Shown here: piece after piece, positions 1-4,784 of the stretch
Layout: each line of letters starts with the position of its first letter
How positions within the stretch are numbered: position 1 is the stretch's first letter
NCBI GenBank assembly: GCA_028717025.1
Contig: JAQUOR010000064.1
Coordinates: 1-8,786 of the forward strand
Source of the DNA: Candidatus Omnitrophota bacterium
GTDB lineage: Bacteria > Omnitrophota > Gorgyraeia > Duberdicusellales > 4484-171
Direction of reading: 5' to 3'
Length of the DNA stretch: 8,786 nucleotides
Program-made: the position numbers and the translations under genes
Notes under the pieces: model-generated
Databases searched by the model: none
What the model was told of the DNA's origin: nothing
What the model saw: the letters and a program-made list of their open reading frames with translations, nothing else

Positions 1-785
1 TTCTGCGCAATATCGCCGGAATCAAGCCGTATGCCTAAAAGGTCGTAACCTTCTTTTTTAAGGTTTTTTGCGACTTTCAGCGCCGATTCTATTCCTTTTT
101 TCGTATCGTAGGTATCTACCAGAAGAATTGCCCGGCCGGGAAATGTTTTCGCGAAAGCCATAAAACTTTCGATTTCGCGGTCAAAGCTCATCACAAAGGA
201 GTGCGCCATGGTCCCTGAAACAGGTATCTTGTAGAGAAAACCTGCATAGACGTTGGAAGTGCCTTTTGCGCCGGCAATGTAGGAATATTTCGCGCTCGCC
301 AGTGCCGCCTCAAGGCCTTGCGTTCGGCGTAAGGAAAAATCATAAATGCTTTTTCCCGTCGCGGCGATAACTACCCTTGCCGCTTTTGTTGCGAGTGTCG
401 TTGCGAGGTTGATTTTATTAAGGAATGCGCTCTCAAGCAATTGCGCTTCTATGAGATTAGCGGTTACCCGCAGCAGGGGCTCTTGAGGGAATACGATTTC
501 CGGTTCATCGACTGCCCATATTTCCCCTTTGAAGGTAAATTGTTTTAGATATTCCAGAAAATCGTCGTTAAATAATTTGAGGGTACGCAGGTAATCGATG
601 TCCTCTTTCGTAAAATGCATCTCCTGCGCGAATTTCAACGCATCGTCAATGCCGCAGGCGACATAAAAGGGCCGTTTTGCAGAGCGGATAAAAATATCGA
701 ACGTTGCCAGAGCCTCCGGCTTATGCTGGAAATAAGCTTGCGCCATCGTGAGTTCGTAGAGATCCAGAAATAAGCCTTTTGTCAT
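1..785 (-). CDS. pncB: Nicotinate phosphoribosyltransferase, N-terminal part (runs off the window)
   Basis: Joins nicotinate to PRPP with ATP to give nicotinate mononucleotide, the entry step of NAD salvage in the cytoplasm. I translated this frame by hand: it is open for 261 codons from the ATG at 783-785 to the window edge with no stop, about 60% of the usual family length. Visible signatures are the N-terminal DLYELTMAQAYF (residues 8-19), LLRVTANLIEAQLLES (104-119), FSLRRTQG (150-157) and GTMAHSF (191-197). His195 sits where the family carries its phosphorylated histidine. LLVDTYDT (221-228) and IRLDSGDI (252-259) belong to the PRPP/substrate-binding barrel. The start lies 2 bases past the stop of the thioredoxin gene, with no clear Shine-Dalgarno sequence, so translation is probably coupled. 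The family call is firm. Telling it from nicotinamide phosphoribosyltransferase rests on the N-terminal motif and the short spacing of motifs. Confidence 0.93.
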   Translation of the reverse strand, partial: MTKGLFLDLYELTMAQAYFQHKPEALATFDIFIRSAKRPFYVACGIDDALKFAQEMHFTKEDIDYLRTLKLFNDDFLEYLKQFTFKGEIWAVDEPEIVFPQEPLLRVTANLIEAQLLESAFLNKINLATTLATKAARVVIAATGKSIYDFSLRRTQGLEAALASAKYSYIAGAKGTSNVYAGFLYKIPVSGTMAHSFVMSFDREIESFMAFAKTFPGRAILLVDTYDTKKGIESALKVAKNLKKEGYDLLGIRLDSGDIAQ

Positions 786-787
786 TG

Positions 788-1231
788 TTAAAGGTTGTTT
801 AGCGTTTCTTGATCGAGGAAGTGTTCGCGATACACAATCTTTCCGTTCTTTAACACAAGAAAGACCGGTATGCTGACAACGGAGTATTTGTTGGCAAGTT
901 TTCCCTCAGGATCGAGCAAAATTCCATCCGTGATTTTAGCGGGTAAATTCATTTTTTTGATGAATGCTTCGACCGTCGATCTGCGTTCGGATATATTCAC
1001 CGAGTAGAAATTTTCCTCGTTTGCAATATTTGGAAAGTCAGTATCGAGGCGGGCAATTTCTCTCCTGCAATAGGGACACCAGGTCGTCCATAGGAACAAG
1101 ACAGCTTTCGGGGCAGTGGTAATTTTTTCAAGAGTCACTTCTTTGCCGCTTAAGGTGTAGAATCCGTCATTTTGGGCGTACGCGCAAGAAGCAATAGCAA
1201 GAATGGAAATCGCTAAAAATATTTTTCTCAT
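788..1231 (-). CDS. Exported TlpA/ResA-like thioredoxin
   Basis: A 147-residue thiol-disulfide oxidoreductase predicted to act outside the cytoplasmic membrane. Residues 1-20 form a signal peptide (MRK, then a hydrophobic stretch). Both AYA-Q (signal peptidase I) and IASC (a weak lipobox at Cys16) fit, so soluble versus lipid-anchored is unresolved. The active site is WCPYC (51-55, Cys52/Cys55). The cis-proline is in SIPVF (Pro122), and the C-terminal strand is the usual FLVLKNGKIVYR. Its ATG overlaps the stop of the CcdA-type gene by four bases (ATGA), which implies translational coupling. That gene would be its electron donor. The product could reduce apocytochrome c or another disulfide client, as TlpA/ResA/CcmG do. 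No cytochrome gene is in the window, so the client is unknown. Confidence 0.9.
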   Translation of the reverse strand: MRKIFLAISILAIASCAYAQNDGFYTLSGKEVTLEKITTAPKAVLFLWTTWCPYCRREIARLDTDFPNIANEENFYSVNISERRSTVEAFIKKMNLPAKITDGILLDPEGKLANKYSVVSIPVFLVLKNGKIVYREHFLDQETLNNL

Positions 1232-1929
1232 CGCAGTATATTTATGAATTTTACAAGGAAGTAAATCCCTGTGAATATCAGGAGCCCTCCTATCCCCTTT
1301 TTAATCATTATAAGCCATAGTCCTTGTTTTGGCAATCGACGGATAAGCGAGGCAAAGGTGCCAAGAATTATCAAAGGTACGCCGTAGCCCAGGGAAAATA
1401 CGAAAAGACACGTTCCACCATAAAAAATATCTTTCTTTAGAGAGATAATGCTTAAAATGGCCCCCATGACAGGGATGTTACAGGGAATAAGTGCAAAGCC
1501 GCTTACTATTCCCAGAATAAAGACGGAAAGTTTGTTGCCCCTGGAATTATACGTCGGAGCAAAAAGCGGGATATTTACCTTGATGATATCGAGGGTATAT
1601 AACCCAAGTGTAATGAGAATAAGTGCAAGCGCAACGTAGGTAACGGGATTAATAAAGAAAATGCTTAATAAGATCCCAAACGCTGAAGCAATTACCCCAA
1701 GCGTTGTGTAGGTGAGGGCCACCCCCAGGACAAAGAGTGAACTTACGACAAATCCTTTGGAACGCGAAACGGCGTGCGCTGCCCCTACTATTCCCAAGGT
1801 TATCGGAATGAGCGGGTAGATACACGGCGAGAGGCTTGAAAGAACTCCCGCAAGGAAACTTACGCCTACTCCGATAATCGGTGAGCCATTGAGAAATCGT
1901 TCCAGGTTTAAAAGCGTCTGCTCCAGCAT
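1228..1929 (-). CDS. ccdA: CcdA / DsbD-beta family thiol-disulfide electron transporter
   Basis: A 233-residue inner-membrane protein of the usual CcdA length with about six hydrophobic helices (roughly 17-45, 60-82, 84-113, 134-165, 170-195, 208-230). The paired family motifs are present: SPCIYPLIPIT (34-44, Cys36) in the first helix, and ALIPCNIPVMGAI (146-158, Cys150) in the fourth. These two cysteines form the intramembrane redox pair that takes electrons from cytoplasmic thioredoxin and passes them outward. The partner is the thioredoxin encoded directly downstream with an ATGA overlap. It starts 27 bases after the cutA stop; the only in-frame upstream region is closed by a stop, so ATG at 1927-1929 is secure although the Shine-Dalgarno sequence is poor. 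The known role of the family is cytochrome c maturation or periplasmic disulfide reduction. Confidence 0.92.
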   Translation of the reverse strand: MLEQTLLNLERFLNGSPIIGVGVSFLAGVLSSLSPCIYPLIPITLGIVGAAHAVSRSKGFVVSSLFVLGVALTYTTLGVIASAFGILLSIFFINPVTYVALALILITLGLYTLDIIKVNIPLFAPTYNSRGNKLSVFILGIVSGFALIPCNIPVMGAILSIISLKKDIFYGGTCLFVFSLGYGVPLIILGTFASLIRRLPKQGLWLIMIKKGIGGLLIFTGIYFLVKFINILR

Positions 1930-1936
1930 TTTATTT

Positions 1937-1954
1937 CACGTTACTCTCAACGTG
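1937..1954 (-). other. Small hairpin between cutA and ccdA
   Basis: CACGTT at 1937-1942 and AACGTG at 1949-1954 form a perfect 6-bp inverted repeat with a 6-base loop. In the mRNA the loop reads GAGAGU, the nearest purine-rich stretch to the ccdA start. There is no U-run, so it is not a terminator. A role in translation or mRNA processing is speculative. Confidence 0.35.
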
Positions 1955-1956
1955 GG

Positions 1957-2280
1957 TTACATAATGGGATTTGCGCTTGCTTCTTTATTCAGCCACTCCG
2001 TATATTCCTGATTGATTTGATCGATTTTTACTGAAATGATTTCGGGAACGCTATAGGGATGGTTGTTCTTCACCATTGTTTTTAATTTGGCATAAAGAGA
2101 GTCTTTGGTTTTTATGACGAGGATAACTTCATCCGCATTGTTGATTTTTCCTTCCCACCAGAATAATGAGCGTACGCCCTTTATGATGTTAACGCATGCG
2201 CATACACGCTCGCTTAACAGCATTGTAGCGAGGGCTTCTGCTTCCTTTTCCGGAATCGTAACGAGTACTGCTATGGCCAT
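1957..2280 (-). CDS. cutA: CutA1 divalent-cation tolerance protein
   Basis: A 107-residue protein of normal CutA length. Family signatures are all visible: the N-terminal strand AIAVLVTIP, then CACVNII (27-33), FWWEGKI (40-46), EVILVIKT (51-58), HPYSVPEI (74-81) and a C-terminal YTEWL (93-97). CutA1 is a very stable trimer with a PII-like ferredoxin fold. It was first linked to copper tolerance in E. coli, but its biochemical role is still unclear. The start at 2278-2280 is fixed by AGGAGG at 2286-2291, five bases upstream. It is the first gene of the block that continues with ccdA, a TlpA-like thioredoxin and pncB, and it faces the repeat-rich tRNA region upstream. Confidence 0.95.
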   Translation of the reverse strand: MAIAVLVTIPEKEAEALATMLLSERVCACVNIIKGVRSLFWWEGKINNADEVILVIKTKDSLYAKLKTMVKNNHPYSVPEIISVKIDQINQEYTEWLNKEASANPIM

Positions 2281-2285
2281 GAGTC

Positions 2286-2291
2286 CCTCCT
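2286..2291 (-). promoter_or_regulatory. Shine-Dalgarno of cutA
   Basis: AGGAGG on the minus strand, five bases before the ATG. It sets the cutA start and is the only strong ribosome site in the left block, which fits cutA being the first translated gene of that operon. Confidence 0.8.
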
Positions 2292-2322
2292 GTGGTTATA
2301 AAGGATGGATATTTGTAATAAG

Positions 2323-2401
2323 CATCAGGTAACAGGTAGCAGGCCCTTTTTAAATCCCTTATTGTCTTTTGACGTGTTACTTGATACGTGATACTTGTTA
2401 C
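2323..2401. repeat. Heptamer repeats in opposed orientation (STRR-like)
   Basis: The right arm is four tandem heptamers of consensus KTGWTAC: GTGTTAC (2374-2380), TTGATAC (2381-2387), GTGATAC (2388-2394) and TTGTTAC (2395-2401). The left arm, read on the minus strand between 2323 and 2343, is CTGCTAC, CTGTTAC, CTGATGC, so the same unit runs the other way. The arms can pair: 2324-2334 against 2375-2385 gives 11 consecutive pairs with one G-T wobble. It resembles the short tandemly repeated heptanucleotides known from cyanobacteria and other genomes. Copy number elsewhere in this genome is unknown. Confidence 0.65.
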
Positions 2402-2415
2402 GTAGTCGAATAAAT

Positions 2416-2440
2416 AAAACCGCGCGCCCGGCAGGAGTTG
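2416..2440 (-). repeat. Partial copy of the tRNA-Arg 3' end (att-like direct repeat)
   Basis: These 25 bases are identical to 2555-2579, which cover the last 18 bases of tRNA-Arg(ACG) plus seven bases beyond its 3' end. The copies are in the same orientation with 139-base periodicity and 114 bases between them. Duplicated tRNA 3' ends are the hallmark of tyrosine-integrase attachment sites, but no integrase lies between the copies. The next eight bases of this copy (2441-2448) match the tRNA D-loop at 2614-2621, as if 34 bases of a second tRNA had been deleted. Both readings are inference. Confidence 0.7.
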
Positions 2441-2495
2441 TATCCAATCATTTGCGTAAGCAAATGTGATAGATGGTAATTATATTGGATCCAAC
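2437..2495. repeat. Nested inverted repeat with GTAA-capped inner hairpin
   Basis: The outer arms are 2437-2448 (GTTGTATCCAAT) and 2484-2495 (ATTGGATCCAAC), pairing at 11 of 12 positions. Directly inside the left arm is a perfect 7-bp stem, CATTTGC (2449-2455) with GCAAATG (2460-2466), closed by GTAA. On the plus strand this is a GNRA-type tetraloop. Seventeen unpaired bases complete the outer loop. The left arm overlaps the end of the tRNA-derived repeat. Confidence 0.6.
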
Positions 2496-2521
2496 ACTGC
2501 TTTTATCTATGAGCAAATAGG

Positions 2522-2544
2522 CTTCGTAACGAGGCGAAGTTTTT
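2522..2544 (+). terminator. Terminator-like hairpin plus T-run
   Basis: CTTCG (2522-2526) pairs with CGAAG (2535-2539) around an 8-base loop and is followed by five T (2540-2544) on the plus strand. An alternative overlapping fold pairs GCTTCGT with ACGAGGC. No plus-strand gene is present to be terminated, and the minus-strand side lacks a T-run, so function is doubtful. The stem is short. Confidence 0.3.
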
Positions 2545-2561
2545 ATATCAGTAAAAAACCG

Positions 2562-2635
2562 CGCGCCCGGCAGGAGTTGAACCTGCAACCTTCTGGTCCG
2601 TAGCCAGACGATCTATCCAATTGATCTACAGGCGC
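2562..2635 (-). tRNA. tRNA-Arg (anticodon ACG)
   Basis: A complete 74-base cloverleaf. The acceptor is GCGCCTG with CGGGCGC (one G-U pair). The D-arm is GATC/GATC around AATTGGATA. The anticodon stem is TCTGG/CCAGA with loop CTACGGA, so the anticodon is ACG, normally edited to ICG to read CGU, CGC and CGA. The variable loop is AGGTT. The T-arm is GCAGG/CCTGC around TTCAACT. The discriminator base is G (2562). CCA is not encoded; the next bases are CGG followed by six T, so CCA must be added after transcription. A self-complementary GATC D-stem instead of the common GCTC/GAGC is a minor oddity. Confidence 0.96.
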
Positions 2636-2673
2636 GATATTCGCAATGAGACATTTTTATTTTTGAGGCAATC

Positions 2674-2701
2674 AGTATACCATCAATTCTATTTTTGGCA
2701 A
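2674..2701 (-). promoter_or_regulatory. Sigma-70-type promoter of tRNA-Arg
   Basis: On the minus strand, TTGCCA (2701-2696) is five of six to the -35 consensus. After a 16-base spacer comes TATACT (2679-2674), five of six to the -10 consensus. Predicted transcription starts near 2667, leaving a 5' leader of about 30 bases before the mature tRNA. It is the clearest promoter in the window. Confidence 0.65.
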
Positions 2702-2772
2702 CTTGTGTTCCCGCGGCATTTTACCTGCAGAGATTCAGGAATGATTATGTGGCACGCCTATGGGGAGGCACT

Positions 2773-3048
2773 CTATTCTTCGTCCAACTGAAGTTTTGCT
2801 TTTATCTGTTGCGTACCCGATTCATTTAAGACCCGTATTAACTGAGCGGTATTGATCTTTGCCCACATAAAACCGCATTTGATGCAGCTAAAAAACCTGT
2901 TTTCTATGCGAATATTTACCCCCAAGAGCGCGAAAGTTCGCAATCCTCCTGGTCTGAAATATGCACGTGGCGCAACATAATCGGGTTGATTGAAAATCTT
3001 CCCTTCAGTTATTTTTTCACTTTTGCATTGCGGGCATCGTTCATCCAT
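2773..3048 (-). CDS. Small two-CxxC zinc-ribbon protein
   Basis: A 91-residue hypothetical protein. Cys5/Cys8 (CPQC) and Cys55/Cys58 (CIKC) should bind one zinc. Between them is a conserved-looking segment with PRAYFRPGGLRTFALLG (27-43). The family, as I recall it, is found in many bacteria without a known function. It has no signal peptide or membrane helix, so it is probably cytoplasmic. A longer reading beginning at 3135 would overlap the protease gene heavily. I chose the ATG at 3046-3048 because a perfect AGGAGGAG (3053-3060) sits four bases before it and the first CxxC follows at once. It overlaps the last 8 bases of the protease gene, which points to coupled translation. The tail (60-91) is polar and ends in acidic residues. 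Confidence 0.8.
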   Translation of the reverse strand: MDERCPQCKSEKITEGKIFNQPDYVAPRAYFRPGGLRTFALLGVNIRIENRFFSCIKCGFMWAKINTAQLIRVLNESGTQQIKAKLQLDEE

Positions 3049-3970
3049 TTTTCTCCTCCTCTTTATACACAGTTCCTTTGATTTTGTTATGCATGGTATC
3101 GATAATACGGCGCATTGCAGTACTGTCAATAGCAATTCCCTGGAGCCATTCCCCGGTATCCGAATTCTGCATTTTTTCTACTAACCCGATGATTGTATCC
3201 TGCGAGCCGATACGCATCAGTATCGGCCTGCCGCAGTCACCGTTCTTTAGATCGGCATTAATAGTGAATGCGCTTATGAATGACTTATCGACCAGAAGCA
3301 GTCCCGAGAAAAAGACAGGTTGATTTATGTGGGACGACAGTTCTTCGTACTCTTTTTTAGGATCCGCAGCAGGATAACCGCATATGAGAATATTCCTTTT
3401 CCGGTCAGCGATTTCCATCTTTTTGCTTTCATCAGCTAAATCTTCATATGAGAGTATACCGGTATTTGCCACCTGTGCCAGGGCTGTCGTTACTCTGATG
3501 CAGAGCAGGTCTATTTCCTCCGTTTTTCCACCTTCCTGCTTTTTATCACGCACTCTATCCCCGGTTATCGCATTCTCTTTGCTTAATTTTACGGTTATTT
3601 CCTGTAATTGGGCGGGTAAGGTAATAAGTACTTCCTCAGGGAATTTACGTTCCTCCATGATTTCATAGAAAAGGCCGGTATCATACGGAAGTAATCGCGC
3701 ATCTTTATTGATGCGTAAAAAATGCGCAACAGTAAGAAAATATATTTCATTTTCTTTTTTGACCAACACACCATTGCAGACATTCTCGTGTATATTGGAA
3801 TATCCAATCGTTTCTCTCTTGTCATTGTAAATTTTAATTTTAACGGGTTCAAAACGAAAGGCGATTTTTCCGGTTGAATTTTTAATGTTAGCGGAAACGC
3901 ACTGGCTGCAAGACAGAAGAAGAGCGCTTCCGAAGAAAAGTATGCCGCACAGAATTTTTTGTGTTTTCAC
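3041..3970 (-). CDS. Exported trypsin-fold protease-like protein with Cys in the nucleophile position
   Basis: A 309-residue protein with an N-terminal export signal (1-24). LLSC at 18-21 could be a lipobox, which would make it a lipoprotein anchored at Cys21. The rest reads as a divergent chymotrypsin-fold domain. GVLV-(8)-LTVAHFL (67-85) carries the likely catalytic His83. EEIDLLCIRV (151-160) carries Asp154, in the place of the usual DIALLKV strand. NGDCGRPIL (243-251) matches the GDSGGP loop but with Cys246 for Ser and Arg for the second Gly. IIGLVEKM (260-267) and WLQGIAIDS (275-283) match the strands after the nucleophile. Cys nucleophiles in this fold are known from viral 3C-like proteases. 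Activity here is unproven, and it may be an inactive relative. The start is GTG at 3968-3970 without a clear Shine-Dalgarno; no better start exists and the signal peptide supports it. Its stop overlaps the zinc-ribbon gene. Confidence 0.72.
   Translation of the reverse strand: MKTQKILCGILFFGSALLLSCSQCVSANIKNSTGKIAFRFEPVKIKIYNDKRETIGYSNIHENVCNGVLVKKENEIYFLTVAHFLRINKDARLLPYDTGLFYEIMEERKFPEEVLITLPAQLQEITVKLSKENAITGDRVRDKKQEGGKTEEIDLLCIRVTTALAQVANTGILSYEDLADESKKMEIADRKRNILICGYPAADPKKEYEELSSHINQPVFFSGLLLVDKSFISAFTINADLKNGDCGRPILMRIGSQDTIIGLVEKMQNSDTGEWLQGIAIDSTAMRRIIDTMHNKIKGTVYKEEEKNG
3053..3060 (-). promoter_or_regulatory. Shine-Dalgarno that fixes the zinc-ribbon start
   Basis: AGGAGGAG lies inside the 3' end of the protease gene, where the same bases encode its Glu-Glu-Glu tail. 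It selects the ATG at 3048 over the upstream in-frame codon at 3135. Confidence 0.8.
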
Positions 3971-3981
3971 CGTATTTAGTC

Positions 3982-4053
3982 TTATATTTCGGTAAAAGTA
4001 CCGTTTTTGCGGTAAAAGGCGATAGCCTCATCGTGGCTGCGCGTGTCATTCAT
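3982..4053 (-). pseudogene. Possible relic of an XRE-type antitoxin N-terminus (23 codons)
   Basis: ATG at 4051-4053, preceded by AAGG seven bases upstream, opens a 23-residue frame reading MNDTRSHDEAIAFYRKNG and five more residues, then TAA. The first half resembles the start of HigA-like or 'addiction module antidote' proteins, which from memory begin TRSHDEA...R.(D/N)P.FA.IYL. The helix-turn-helix part is absent in all frames, so if real it is a decayed fragment or a leader peptide. It occupies most of the 103-base gap between the membrane gene and the protease. It could also be chance. Confidence 0.35.
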
Positions 4054-4073
4054 ATCGAAACCTTAAGCTACTT

Positions 4074-4760
4074 CTAACAGGGTTCCTTATTTGGATGCAG
4101 TTTGCGCCAATGGTTGACGTAAAGATACAATACTCCCGGGCCGAATGCAAACAACATGACCGCGATGCCGCAGGCAATGCCGGTAAACGTCCCGGAGCCG
4201 GCACAACAATATTCTCTCTGGCGCACTACGATATGGGTCGGTATCACCACCAGTAATTCAAGAATGCTGCCGCGAAAAAGATATCGGCATTGTCTTTTAA
4301 TTAAGTTCTCAGGGGTGGTTTTTTTGCCCCACTGCCAGAAAACGTATCCCCAGATGACCCAGGATAGGACTAATATGGCTGCCGTTACCCACCAGAGGTT
4401 TTTTGATGGCTCGGCATGAATGATAAATTCAATGAACGATATGGTTGTTCCGGCAACAAGTAATCCCATCATAAAGCTTGCCGCAATAACTGTAGAAAAC
4501 ATTTTCCTTTTTTTTACGGGCCGCCTGCCTGCTATGTCGACCGGGACAGCCAGGAATGCCGCTTGAGCCGCTACGATGACGATGAGCCATGACCACACGG
4601 GAGTTTCTGCAAAAACCCGAAGGTCATTTCGTAAAGACTCTATGATATTTCCCGAAAATATTTCGCTGATTGATTGCAGCGCAAACTTCATTATCGGAAA
4701 AGTCAGAGTGATAAACAAAAGTCCATAGAGGGCAGCGACAATCAGATACCAGCGCTTCAT
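4074..4760 (-). CDS. Uncharacterised multi-pass membrane protein with Cys-Cys motif
   Basis: A 228-residue integral membrane protein with about five to six hydrophobic stretches (6-25, 56-74, 88-112, 123-145, 165-178, 192-215). The most conserved-looking part is 162-210: RGSILELLVVIPTHIVVR, then QREYCC (Cys185-Cys186), then a GIACGIAVMLFAFGPGV helix. I recall related proteins in Verrucomicrobia and Planctomycetes with the same LELL..P.HI..R.R..CC pattern, but no function is assigned. The adjacent cysteines could form a disulfide or bind metal. The start at 4758-4760 is supported by AAGGAG about nine bases upstream. It follows the DUF5684-like gene by 24 bases and is probably the last intact gene of the membrane cluster. 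Confidence 0.82.
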   Translation of the reverse strand: MKRWYLIVAALYGLLFITLTFPIMKFALQSISEIFSGNIIESLRNDLRVFAETPVWSWLIVIVAAQAAFLAVPVDIAGRRPVKKRKMFSTVIAASFMMGLLVAGTTISFIEFIIHAEPSKNLWWVTAAILVLSWVIWGYVFWQWGKKTTPENLIKRQCRYLFRGSILELLVVIPTHIVVRQREYCCAGSGTFTGIACGIAVMLFAFGPGVLYLYVNHWRKLHPNKEPC

Positions 4761-4784
4761 CTGCGATTCTCCTTGATACTGCGA

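Larger units (their letters stand above)
2281..2561. other. Repeat-rich non-coding stretch between tRNA-Arg and cutA
   Basis: I see no credible gene in this interval. It holds, from cutA outward, the cutA leader, two opposed arrays of a degenerate heptamer (2323-2401), a 25-bp copy of the tRNA 3' end (2416-2440), nested inverted repeats (2437-2495), and a hairpin followed by a T-run on the plus strand (2522-2544). I found no convincing promoter for cutA here. Read-through from the tRNA promoter is possible. Confidence 0.7.

Noticed and set aside
2323..2404. CRISPR-like array
   Set aside because: The units are seven bases and contiguous with no spacers, and there are no cas genes.
2437..2495. 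Integron attC site
   Set aside because: ATCCAAC fits RYYYAAC, but the order of the arms is GTT...AAC rather than AAC...GTT, the other arm breaks GTTRRRY, and there is no integrase or cassette.
2702..2772. Terminator after the zinc-ribbon gene
   Set aside because: GCCT/AGGC and CCTG/CAGG make only 4-bp stems and neither is followed by a T-run on the minus strand.
2773..3135. A longer, 120-codon version of the zinc-ribbon gene
   Set aside because: The extra 29 residues overlap the protease gene, show no domain, and lack a ribosome site. The ATG at 3048 has a perfect one.
3990..4008. Terminator upstream of the protease gene (CGGTA/TACCG stem with T-run)
   Set aside because: The T-run is on the plus strand, where there is no gene. 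On the minus strand the stem is followed by A-rich sequence, and the stem is only 5 bp.
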